NCBI GenBank assembly: GCA_052389895.1
Contig: JBQTHM010000058.1
Location: 1 to 5,195 of the forward strand
Origin: CAVVXX01 sp052389895
GTDB taxonomy: Bacteria; Pseudomonadota; Alphaproteobacteria; Micropepsales; Micropepsaceae
Length of the DNA stretch: 5,195 bases
Direction of reading: 5' to 3'
The notes under the pieces are model-generated. The model was not told where the DNA came from and did not search any database. It saw only the letters and a list, made by a program, of their open reading frames with translations. Position numbers and translations under genes: made by a program. Positions 1-5,108 of this stretch are shown here, in pieces; within the stretch, counting starts at the first letter, position 1, and each line of letters opens with the position of its first letter.

Positions 1-869
1 AGTTCTGTAAGCATTATTGGCAACGATTTATTCTTGTACCTAGCGTTCCTCTCTACCATTACACAACCGGTGAAAATCTCGTCAGTATTGTTGAAAGTGG
101 AAAGCTCTGGTCGACACAGATAGCGTGTTTGAACGACGCACAAGAAGTGCTCTATGCAGCCGATCAATTGTCCAAGCGAGTGAAGACGCGGCGCGCTAAC
201 AACAATGATATGGCGATAGAAAAGCTACTTGGTTCATTAGAGGAAGCACTCGCGAACCCAAATGTCGAAACAGCACCGTTCTTTGTTACGTGCTTTTCAG
301 AGAAAGGTGACGATCTAAGCCAGTGGCGAGCGTACTGCCCGAGCGGCAATGGGTATGCAATTCAATTTGATGCCGGCGCACTAAGAAAGCTCACGGGGTC
401 AAACCAAGTTTTCTTGGTAAGAGTCGAATACAATGAACAGAATCACAATGTCATGTTCGATGATGTTATGCGTTGGGCGGAAGCGTACTTTCAAAAGTGG
501 GATGGCAAAGCTAAGGCATCTTCCATCGACGATTGGGCGAAGGAATTCGTACAGTTCTTTTTATGGAACGTGTCCTTTCTTGCTCCTTGTATAAAGCACC
601 CGGCTTTTAAGGATGAGGCTGAATGGCGGCTCGTTTATTCCTACGCTGCCGATGACAAGACGCGCATGCGCTTTCGCCAATCCGGTTCCATGATGACGCG
701 GCACATGCCACTGAGATTGGAAGGTCAACTCCCAATTACTGGTGCCGTCATTGGCCCGTGTAAGTATCCGCTCCAATCCAAGGTCGCAGTAGCTGATCTT
801 TTCAAGAATGCTGGTTACGATCCGAACTTGATGAAAATTGAACCCACAATCGTGCCCTATCGTGCCTAA
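1..869 (+). CDS. DUF2971 family protein, 5' end cut by the window
   Basis: The reading frame (first full codon at base 3) is open to the left edge and gives 288 visible residues. No ATG, GTG or TTG occurs between 3 and 128. The TTG at 129 is a leucine inside the conserved L-N-D motif (residues 43-45), not a start. Visible DUF2971 hallmarks are LYHYT (residues 17-21) followed by an ESGKLW segment, CFSEKGDDLSQWRAY (97-111), GYAIQFD, and KHPAFKDEAEWRLVY (198-212). Family members usually begin shortly before the YHYT motif, so the true start is probably only a few codons outside the window. There is no signal peptide or membrane segment in the visible part, so it is probably cytoplasmic. The biochemical function of DUF2971 is not established. 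Base composition is clearly poorer in GC than the right half of the window, which suggests horizontal acquisition together with the HNH gene downstream. Family assignment is secure; role is unknown. Confidence 0.88.
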   Translation, partial: FCKHYWQRFILVPSVPLYHYTTGENLVSIVESGKLWSTQIACLNDAQEVLYAADQLSKRVKTRRANNNDMAIEKLLGSLEEALANPNVETAPFFVTCFSEKGDDLSQWRAYCPSGNGYAIQFDAGALRKLTGSNQVFLVRVEYNEQNHNVMFDDVMRWAEAYFQKWDGKAKASSIDDWAKEFVQFFLWNVSFLAPCIKHPAFKDEAEWRLVYSYAADDKTRMRFRQSGSMMTRHMPLRLEGQLPITGAVIGPCKYPLQSKVAVADLFKNAGYDPNLMKIEPTIVPYRA

Positions 870-875
870 GCTTGA

Positions 876-921
876 CTGGACCGAGGTTCTCGCCCCCCGA
901 AGAGCTGAGCTTTATCTGCCG
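876..921 (+). pseudogene. Fragment of a DUF2089-like gene, direct-repeat copy A
   Basis: It starts 6 bases after the stop of the DUF2971 gene. It aligns with 1936-1980 at 40 of 45 positions, with one extra C in the C-run at 893-898. If that extra C is ignored it reads W-T-E-V-L-A-P-E-E-L-S-F-I-C-R and then a stop. This matches the N-terminus of alphaproteobacterial DUF2089-like proteins (W-T-x-x-L-x-P-E-E-x-x-F-I-R-R). The rest of the domain is absent: similarity to copy B ends at about 921. I read it as a gene remnant, or as one arm of a duplicated insertion target. Confidence 0.55.
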
Positions 922-995
922 CTAAACGCCCCCAATGCCGGGTGGCGGCGGCATGCCAGTTAGGTTATTGAATCAACGCACGTGACTCTGACGCG

Positions 996-1901
996 ATGGC
1001 TCATGCAGTTTTCACAATAAAGGCCGGAAGCGGATACGACGACGTTCCAGAAGAACGGTACCACTTCCCAGGTCAATACTTGGGACGCGCCCGACAAGCT
1101 ATCGGCGATCTGATTATTTATTACGAACCAAGGCGCGGCGACGGTCGACTATCGTACATCGCAGTTGCACGAGTGGATAGCATTGACCTAGATCCAATTC
1201 GCGAAGGACATTATTACGCGCGCATGTCTGACTACCTGAATTTCGACAGTCCCGTTCCGTTCCGTGGCGACGGCGGCCTTTTCGAGACCGCACTACGCGG
1301 ACAGGGAGAAGCCGGATTGTCCGGCGAATTTCGCAATGCCATTCGTCTCCTCCCGAACAGCGAGTTCGAGGCTATCTTGGCCGCGGGGTTTACAGGCTCT
1401 AACAGCGAAAATAGACCCATTGATCTGGCGCCGGGGCAGCTCGCGGAAGAACCTGTCGAATTTGTCCGCCCTATCATTGAACAAGTAGTTCGCAAGCCAT
1501 TTCGAGAAGCTGCATTCGCCCGCCAAGTAAAGCGCGCTTACGATAGCCGATGTGCTTTTACTGGACTTGACATGCGCAATGGTGGCGGCAGGACGGAGGT
1601 CGATGCCGCGCATATCAAACCGGTTGGTGCTGACCACAATGGACCCGATTCCATCCGCAACGGCCTAGCTCTTTCGAAAACCGTACATTGGATGTTCGAT
1701 CGCGGTCTACTTTCAATCGATTCAGACTTCAAGATCCTGACTGCAAAATCGCTAGTGCCCGAGCCAATCAAGCGGCTCCTTCTTCCGAACGGTTACATTC
1801 TCTTGCCAGACAAAACTGCGGAACGACCGCACCCAGTGTTTCTCGAATATCACCGAAACAAGATATTTAAGGATGCTGTGGACAGTGGCCGCGCGCATTG
1901 A
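996..1901 (+). CDS. HNH endonuclease with N-terminal PUA/EVE-like domain, putative modification-dependent restriction enzyme
   Basis: The 301-residue protein has two parts. Residues 1-92 contain YDDVPEERYHFPGQYL (14-29), GDLIIYYEP (37-45) and an SYIAVARV strand. This pattern is seen in PUA/EVE-like N-terminal domains of predicted restriction endonucleases, which are thought to read modified bases. Residues 178-240 form an HNH_2-type nuclease: C186, the AAHI core with H206, N222 in the S-I-R-N-G-L-A-L-S motif, and H231 in V-H-W-M-F-D-R-G. There is no second CxxC pair, so no structural zinc site is evident. A weakly conserved linker (93-177) joins the two. ATG 996 is the only possible start in frame after the stop at 969, but no clear Shine-Dalgarno precedes it. 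The expected activity is metal-dependent DNA cleavage. Targeting of modified DNA is inferred from the domain order. No methyltransferase is visible, which fits a stand-alone type IV-like enzyme. The gene lies between two direct repeats of a DUF2089-like fragment and is about 48% GC in a sampled line. Confidence 0.88.
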   Translation: MAHAVFTIKAGSGYDDVPEERYHFPGQYLGRARQAIGDLIIYYEPRRGDGRLSYIAVARVDSIDLDPIREGHYYARMSDYLNFDSPVPFRGDGGLFETALRGQGEAGLSGEFRNAIRLLPNSEFEAILAAGFTGSNSENRPIDLAPGQLAEEPVEFVRPIIEQVVRKPFREAAFARQVKRAYDSRCAFTGLDMRNGGGRTEVDAAHIKPVGADHNGPDSIRNGLALSKTVHWMFDRGLLSIDSDFKILTAKSLVPEPIKRLLLPNGYILLPDKTAERPHPVFLEYHRNKIFKDAVDSGRAH

Positions 1902-1936
1902 ATTTAGCCCTTGCCCCGTTCCGACAGCAGACCCGC

Positions 1937-2083
1937 TGGACCAAGGCTCTCGCCCCCGAAGAGCCGAGCTATATCCGCCGTTTCGTGGCTCTCTTCGGGC
2001 TTGCTCAAGGAGATGGCGCAAGCATACGGCGTTTCCTGCCCCGCCAGTCCCGCGCGCGCCTCGACGGGCTGATCTAGAAGATA
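1937..2083 (+). pseudogene. Decayed DUF2089-like helix-turn-helix gene, direct-repeat copy B
   Basis: Reading from TGG 1937 gives W-T-K-A-L-A-P-E-E-P-S-Y-I-R-R-F-V. After one extra base near 1988-2000 the next frame (from 2001) gives L-L-K-E-M-A-Q-A-Y-G-V-S-C-P. After a second shift near 2043-2052 the first frame resumes with R-A-R-L-D-G-L-I, a TAG stop at 2075-2077, then K-I. Joined together, these match the DUF2089 pattern P-E-E-x-x-F-I-R-R-F-V-x-A-x-G-x-L-K-E-x-A-x-x-Y-G-V-S-Y-P-T-V-R-x-R-L-D-x-L-I-x-K-I, a DNA-binding-like helix-turn-helix. Two frameshifts plus a stop make it a pseudogene. No start codon is visible upstream, and the expected C-terminal part is not recognisable after about 2083. 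Its first 45 bases repeat the sequence after the DUF2971 gene. Confidence 0.65.
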
Positions 2084-2154
2084 CGCCGCGGCCACAAGGA
2101 GAAGAAGGCCGGCGAACTCAGGCGCGTGGTGCACGCCAAAAATTGTTATCGCAC

Positions 2155-2229
2155 GCGTATGCGGGTGACCCAGGTGATGAAGACCCAATCGCTGGGAGCC
2201 CACCTGGATGGCCCGCATTGGCGGGCCAC
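2155..2229. repeat. Nested palindromic intergenic element (REP-like)
   Basis: The sequence folds as two neighbouring stem-loops. CCAGGTG (2170-2176) pairs with CACCTGG (2201-2207), enclosing CCCA (2184-2187) paired with TGGG (2193-2196). Directly after it, TGGCCCGC (2209-2216) pairs perfectly with GCGGGCCA (2221-2228) around a 4-base loop. Compact GC-rich palindromes like this are common, high-copy intergenic elements in alphaproteobacteria. No T-tract follows, so a simple intrinsic terminator is unlikely. Confidence 0.5.
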
Positions 2230-2310
2230 GACAAATGAGGATAGGTACGAAGGACGTGAAGGACGCCGAACACAAGGCGAAAAAGAAGGACGAGTGATCG
2301 GCGCGAGTCA

Positions 2311-2409
2311 TCCTCCCCCATTCGGGGAGGTGGCGCGCAGCGCCGGAGGGGGCGGCGGCGATGCGGCCCCCTCGCCGCCTTCGGCGGCACTCCCCCCATT
2401 GGGGGCAGA
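2311..2409. repeat. Two inverted copies of a GC-rich alphaproteobacterial repeat
   Basis: The left arm (2311-2353) carries C-T-C-C-C-C-C-A-T-T, a G-run, a short GC palindrome (GGCGC..GCGCC) and GGAGGGGGC. The right arm (2366-2409), read on the minus strand, has the same order: CCCCCAATGGGGGGAG, a short palindrome (GCCGCCGAAGGCGGC) and GAGGGGGC. The arms face each other across about 12 bases, making an imperfect palindrome of roughly 100 bases. The general pattern is familiar from intergenic repeats of alphaproteobacterial genomes. Its function is unknown. Confidence 0.5.
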
Positions 2410-2492
2410 TGAATACGCACCACAAGGCGCTTCCTGCCTGCTCGTCCCGCGCTCGCCCGAACGCGAAAAAAACTTATCCACCTCCGCTCCCG

Positions 2493-2570
2493 CGCACCCA
2501 TATTGGTGCGGCCCGGCGTGGGAGGCTGCGCTAGGCGTATGCGCCCCAACCGGGGGAGGGGGAGGGGCCG
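2493..2570. repeat. Hairpin and G-rich tract, possible partial third repeat copy
   Basis: CGCACC (2493-2498) pairs with GGTGCG (2505-2510) around a 6-base loop, followed by a GGCG/CGCC mini-hairpin (2534-2545). The tract CCCCAACCGGGGGAGGGGG (2544-2562) read on the minus strand resembles the C-run/G-run edge of the repeats at 2311-2409, so it may be a degraded third copy. Confidence 0.3.
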
Positions 2571-2737
2571 GAAAATGAAAAACAACCGGAAGGGGAATGG
2601 TAAGGTATTTCAAAGCGATAGCCAAAGCCGGCGTGAGCCCGGTGCAGGGAACCCCGAGTTCCATAGAACGTTCAGTGGGAGAGGCGGAACGGGAAGGCAC
2701 GGGCGCGCCTGCGCCATGGGGCGGATTCCCGCGTTTC

Positions 2738-2743
2738 AAGGAG
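2738..2743 (+). promoter_or_regulatory. Ribosome binding site of the secreted-protein gene
   Basis: AAGGAG lies 8 bases before ATG 2752. It fixes this ATG as the start even though the frame is open from further upstream (2503), because the protein then begins directly with a signal peptide. Confidence 0.8.
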
Positions 2744-2751
2744 CATTGGCA

Positions 2752-3558
2752 ATGAGATCATCTACGGTACTCGCATTGGCTGCGGTGCTGGCGGCAGGCG
2801 TTTCCCTGCCCGCCCAGGCCGCATGGGACCGCATCGGCGAAGTGCAATTCAGCTGGCGCGGCGAGCGGCAACAGGAATGGGGGTTCTGGGGCGGGCCCGT
2901 GGAGCGGCTGAACCTGCGCGCCCGCGACAACGGCGTCTTTTGCAGCAGCGTGCGGGCCACGTTCCGCAACGGCAATACGCGCAACATCTTCCGCGGCTAT
3001 ATCCGTCAGAACCGCTCGGTGGACGTCGACCTGCCGGGCCATGAGCGCAGCCTGAGGCGGCTCGACTTCCGTTGCCGGTCGGAGGGCCGGCGCGACGCCC
3101 AGGTCATCATCTACGCCGATATCGGGCGCTATCGCGACGAATGGCGGCGCAGTCCGGATTGGCAGCGGCGCTGGTCGCGCATGTTCGAATGGGACGTGGA
3201 TATCGGCCGTGCCCCCCGCGACTGGTTCCATACCCATGAGTGGTACAGTTTAGGCCGGCAGACCTTCGAGGGCCGCAGGGACCGCGAAGTGGTCTTCACC
3301 GGCGGCTGGCGCGGGCGGCGCATTGAGGCGCTGGCCCTTCGGCCGCTCGACGGCGATGCGCGTTGCTGGCGCGTGGCTGCGACACTGGCAAACGGGCGCA
3401 CGGTGCCGCTCAGCGTTCGCGGCGGCGAGTACATCCGCCGGGGCGATTACTACCAGCTCGACCTTCCGGGCCACGAACGCCGCGTACAGCAGATCGACAT
3501 GACCTGCCGTGCGGTGCGCGATTATCGCGTGACGATCGAGTTGTTTGCGAAGAGGTGA
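2752..3558 (+). CDS. Secreted protein with two tandem copies of a Cys-containing domain
   Basis: The 268-residue protein begins with a signal peptide: M-R-S-S, a hydrophobic stretch at 5-19, and a likely cleavage after A-Q-A (about residue 23). The mature part has two homologous domains, W25-Y126 and W164-R268. Both contain W-x-x-(I/L)-G near the start, an F-x-G-G segment, R-(I/L)-x-x-L-x-x-R-x-x-D, one Cys before x-x-V-x-A-T-x-x-N-G-x-T, and a D-L-P-G-H-E-R block ending in D-x-x-C-R (93-109 and 237-253). The cysteines (C64/C108 and C205/C252) occupy matching places, so one disulfide per domain is likely in the periplasm. The linker (127-162) is very rich in Trp and Arg. The domain resembles the small secreted beta-rich DUF2541-type proteins, but that link is tentative. 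The start is set by a good ribosome binding site. The gene is monocistronic and ends just before a strong terminator. Function is unknown, and a cell-envelope role is only inference from export. Confidence 0.85.
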   Translation: MRSSTVLALAAVLAAGVSLPAQAAWDRIGEVQFSWRGERQQEWGFWGGPVERLNLRARDNGVFCSSVRATFRNGNTRNIFRGYIRQNRSVDVDLPGHERSLRRLDFRCRSEGRRDAQVIIYADIGRYRDEWRRSPDWQRRWSRMFEWDVDIGRAPRDWFHTHEWYSLGRQTFEGRRDREVVFTGGWRGRRIEALALRPLDGDARCWRVAATLANGRTVPLSVRGGEYIRRGDYYQLDLPGHERRVQQIDMTCRAVRDYRVTIELFAKR

Positions 3559-3581
3559 GATTGCGCGGTTTGCGCAGGAGG

Positions 3582-3618
3582 CGGGGCCGGATAGCCTTCC
3601 GGCCCCGTTTCCTTTTTT
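3582..3618 (+). terminator. Intrinsic terminator of the secreted-protein gene
   Basis: A perfect 9-base-pair stem, CGGGGCCGG (3582-3590) with CCGGCCCCG (3599-3607), closes an 8-base loop. It is followed by TTTCCTTTTTT. It lies 23 bases after the stop. The T-tract overlaps the last codon of the converging minus-strand gene. There is no A-rich tract on the other side, so it should act mainly on plus-strand transcripts. Confidence 0.88.
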
Positions 3619-4054
3619 AGACGCGCGCCAGCCGGCGCGTGAAAGAAGGCAATTCGACGGCGACGGGGGGGACCAGAAGAAGCGTATCGCCGAAAGGCGG
3701 CCGCAGCTTTTCCGTAAGAAAGCGCGCCACGCCCTGCTGGTACTGATGCGGAATTTCGGCCCAGGTCGCCAGCAGCAATCCGAACTGGCGGTACATCAGA
3801 ACGCCGCGGTCCTTCCGGCGATCGGCAAGGCGGGCGGCTAAGGGGCCGTGGCCCACGCACACGGCGGCGGGGGGCTTGGCGTCATACCAAATGACATAAA
3901 CGCCGCTGCCCCTGGCGTGGAACAGATCGAGCGTTTCGAACGCGTACCAGGAGCCGGCGTTTGGTTGTGCCCATACTGCTGCGGCCATGCCGCCCACCGG
4001 AAGACGGTCTTCGTCCCCAATATTATGCGCGCACAATTCCGTTTCGCCGCTCAC
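3617..4054 (-). CDS. Small protein with a divergent GIY-YIG-like domain
   Basis: This is a 145-residue protein if the GTG at 4054 is used. Neither start is marked by a good Shine-Dalgarno; ATG 3988 (Met23) is the alternative and would leave the domain intact. The central part follows the GIY-YIG layout. S-G-V-Y-V-I-W (50-56) stands for the GIY strand, A-V-C-V-G-H-G (64-70) for the YIG strand, P-L-A-A-R-L (71-76) for the helix with the catalytic arginine (R75), and G-V-A-R-F-L-T-E-K-L-R-P-P (108-120) for the helix with the metal-binding glutamate (E115). The usual tyrosine of YIG is a cysteine (C66) and the final asparagine is missing, so nuclease activity is doubtful. It has no signal peptide and is probably cytoplasmic. 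It converges on the secreted-protein gene with 58 bases between stops. The lipoprotein gene upstream ends 95 bases before it; co-transcription is possible. A conserved alphaproteobacterial hypothetical is the safe call. Confidence 0.7.
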   Translation of the reverse strand: MSGETELCAHNIGDEDRLPVGGMAAAVWAQPNAGSWYAFETLDLFHARGSGVYVIWYDAKPPAAVCVGHGPLAARLADRRKDRGVLMYRQFGLLLATWAEIPHQYQQGVARFLTEKLRPPFGDTLLLVPPVAVELPSFTRRLARV

Positions 4055-4149
4055 AATGCGAATAAGAGTTGAGAGATCGTTATCACGAACCCTCTATTGC
4101 GTCGCATATCTTCGCTTCCGGCCCAGCTGCGGCCGGATATCCCGTGTCG

Positions 4150-4491
4150 TCAGTATTCGTCTCCATCGCGCCAGGGGCGATCACGCATCCTGGGGCGGTC
4201 GCGGTCGCGCCGCTCTACGCGAACGGCGGTTGCGCCCTCAAAACGGTCACGCCGGAAATGCCGTCCGTCGTCGCGATGGTACCTGCGGCCGCGATCCGCA
4301 TAGTAGAAGTAGCCGTCCACGCCCCAATAGCCGCCGATATAGGGCCCGTAATGGCCGTCGTAATAGGCCCCGTAATGGTAATAGTCGTCGTGGTAGCCGT
4401 AATACGGATCGTGGTAGTAGCCGTCATGGTAGTAGCAGCCGGACAACAGGATCGCCGCGCCGCCAGCCAGCAATGCAAGTCTGCTTATCAT
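4150..4491 (-). CDS. Tyr/His/Asp-rich small lipoprotein
   Basis: The 113-residue protein starts at ATG 4491, preceded 6 bases upstream by GAGGAG (plus-strand 4498-4503). A longer frame from 4533 is open, but it would put 14 residues in front of the signal peptide. The signal sequence M-I-S-R-L-A-L-L-A-G-G-A-A-I ends in a canonical lipobox L-S-G-C (16-19), so C19 should be lipidated and the protein anchored to a membrane. Residues 20-66 are dominated by Tyr, Gly, His and Asp. The tail (67-113) is Arg/Asp-rich, with G-V-D-G-Y-F-Y-Y-A-D-R and Y-H-R-D-D-G-R-H-F-R-R as its most conserved-looking blocks. Seven histidines and many aspartates could bind metal, but there is no direct evidence. Similar short Tyr-rich lipoproteins occur in alphaproteobacteria without known function. 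A terminator upstream (4570-4595) isolates it from the preceding gene, so it should have its own promoter in 4492-4569, where I see no clear match. Confidence 0.82.
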   Translation of the reverse strand: MISRLALLAGGAAILLSGCYYHDGYYHDPYYGYHDDYYHYGAYYDGHYGPYIGGYWGVDGYFYYADRGRRYHRDDGRHFRRDRFEGATAVRVERRDRDRPRMRDRPWRDGDEY

Positions 4492-4569
4492 CGTCCTCTC
4501 CTCGTCGATTTGGGCTTGCACGCCCGTACGCAAAGAGAACGCTCAGGTGACAGATTCGCTGCCGGGCGG

Positions 4570-4595
4570 AAAAAGGCCGGGCGAGTGGCCCGGCC
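4570..4595 (-). terminator. Intrinsic terminator of the four-cysteine protein gene
   Basis: On the minus strand a perfect 8-base-pair stem, GGCCGGGC with GCCCGGCC (plus-strand 4588-4595 and 4575-4582), closes a 5-base loop and is followed directly by five T (plus-strand A at 4570-4574). It lies 35 bases past the stop at 4631 and separates that gene from the lipoprotein gene. Confidence 0.9.
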
Positions 4596-4630
4596 TATTT
4601 CCGGCTTTCTCCGCGCTGAACCCGCTTCCC

Positions 4631-4978
4631 CTAGTTTGCGCTCGCCGGCGGCGGTGCCTCTGCGAACTGCCCCAATTGGCACACCGTCCCCGTTTGGACA
4701 AGTTGGATTCCCTGGCCGGCGCAGACTTCGTTGATGGTGCGCGAGGTGTAGCTGAACCCATGCAGGTTCAGGCCGCGGCACTGCGCGGGCAACGTGTTGA
4801 TCCAAGTCTTTCCACTCTTCATGTGGAACGTGATGGCGCGCTCATCCGGCGAAACTACTGTCTGCTTGATGTCATAGGTAGGCAGACAGACGTTGCCGCC
4901 CGCGGCGCGTTCGCCCGCCGCACATGCGGAGCCGGCAAAAACCGTTGCCACGGCGACCGCAAGAACAATCCTCCTCAT
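4631..4978 (-). CDS. Small periplasmic protein with four cysteines, DUF6491-like
   Basis: The 115-residue protein starts at ATG 4978, which has a strong ribosome binding site. A longer open frame from 5026 adds 16 residues before the signal peptide and is rejected. M-R-R-I-V-L-A-V-A-V-A-T-V-F-A-G-S-A-C-A is a signal peptide, probably cut by signal peptidase I near residue 20-21. C19 is not in a proper lipobox because Gly, not Leu, is at -3. The mature part has V-C-L-P (C31), I-T-F-H-M-K-S-G-K-T-W-I-N-T-L (49-63), Q-C-R-G-L (C67), F-S-Y-T, E-V-C-A-G-Q-G-I (C86) and T-V-C-Q-L-G-Q-F (C100). This order matches small secreted DUF6491-type proteins, where the cysteines are conserved and probably form two disulfides. 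The C-terminal E-A-P-P-P-A-S-A-N is a disordered tail. It is a single-gene transcription unit with its own terminator. The function of this family is unknown. Confidence 0.85.
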   Translation of the reverse strand: MRRIVLAVAVATVFAGSACAAGERAAGGNVCLPTYDIKQTVVSPDERAITFHMKSGKTWINTLPAQCRGLNLHGFSYTSRTINEVCAGQGIQLVQTGTVCQLGQFAEAPPPASAN

Positions 4979-4983
4979 GACGA

Positions 4984-4989
4984 CCTCCC
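4984..4989 (-). promoter_or_regulatory. Ribosome binding site of the four-cysteine protein gene
   Basis: GGGAGG on the minus strand ends 5 bases before ATG 4978. It decides in favour of this start over the in-frame upstream one at 5026. Confidence 0.8.
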
Positions 4990-5013
4990 AAATGGGCGCC
5001 CCTCGCCGCGGCG

Positions 5014-5042
5014 ATATTGCGCGCACGAATGGCCGAATTCAA
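5014..5042 (-). promoter_or_regulatory. Possible promoter of the four-cysteine protein gene
   Basis: On the minus strand TTGAAT (plus-strand 5037-5042) and CAATAT (5014-5019) are spaced by exactly 17 bases, about 36 bases before the start codon. The -10 match is weak (3 of 6). Confidence 0.3.
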
Positions 5043-5108
5043 TTGCCCGCGCCCGCCGGTAACGCCCGAGACACTTTCCGGCTCCGCGGATGCAACCCGC
5101 GACGTGAA

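Larger units (their letters stand above)
2084..2751. other. Long intergenic region with repeats, no credible gene
   Basis: Several frames are open here on both strands, but they overlap one another, cross the palindromes and repeats, and give Arg/Pro/Gly-rich low-complexity proteins without recognisable domains. I treat the stretch as non-coding. It holds, in order, a nested palindromic element (2155-2229), a purine-rich tract with an imperfect GAAGGACG-type repeat (2247-2297), two facing GC-rich repeats (2311-2409), a hairpin (2493-2510), a G-rich tract (2546-2570), and the leader of the secreted-protein gene (2571-2751). I see no convincing promoter for that gene. Confidence 0.6.

Noticed and set aside
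935..954. Hairpin ATGCCG (935-940) / CGGCAT (949-954) as a terminator after the DUF2971 gene
   Set aside because: The stem is only six pairs with an 8-base loop and no T-tract follows.
864..965. Integron attC-like site: GTTAGGT (959-965) fits GTTRRRY and GCCTAAG (864-870) is close to RYYYAAC
   Set aside because: The two halves are not complementary beyond about five bases, and no similar site follows the HNH gene, so an integron cassette is not supported.
2236..2298. 20-codon frame starting at ATG 2236, Lys/Asp/Glu-rich
   Set aside because: It has no ribosome binding site and lies in an imperfect purine-rich repeat next to a palindromic element.
2474..2482. TTATCCACC, one mismatch from a DnaA box
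   Set aside because: It is a single site without an AT-rich unwinding region or neighbouring boxes.
1904..2585. Long overlapping open frames on both strands (about 120-173 residues)
   Set aside because: They run across palindromes, repeats and the DUF2089-like remnant, are Arg/Pro/Gly-rich, and lack ribosome binding sites and domains.
2658..2673. GTTC-N8-GTTC resembling an alphaproteobacterial LexA box
   Set aside because: The known spacing is seven bases, and no SOS gene is downstream.
2503..2751. N-terminal extension of the secreted protein
   Set aside because: It would place 83 Arg/Gly-rich residues before an intact signal peptide, and ATG 2752 has a good ribosome binding site.
4118..4136. 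Hairpin CCGGCC (4118-4123) / GGCCGG (4131-4136) as the lipoprotein gene terminator
   Set aside because: No T-tract follows on the minus strand, so termination there is unsupported.
4069..4734. 221-residue plus-strand open frame
   Set aside because: It is antisense to the Tyr-rich lipoprotein and the four-cysteine gene. Its Val/Ala-rich composition is the complement of the Tyr/His codons.
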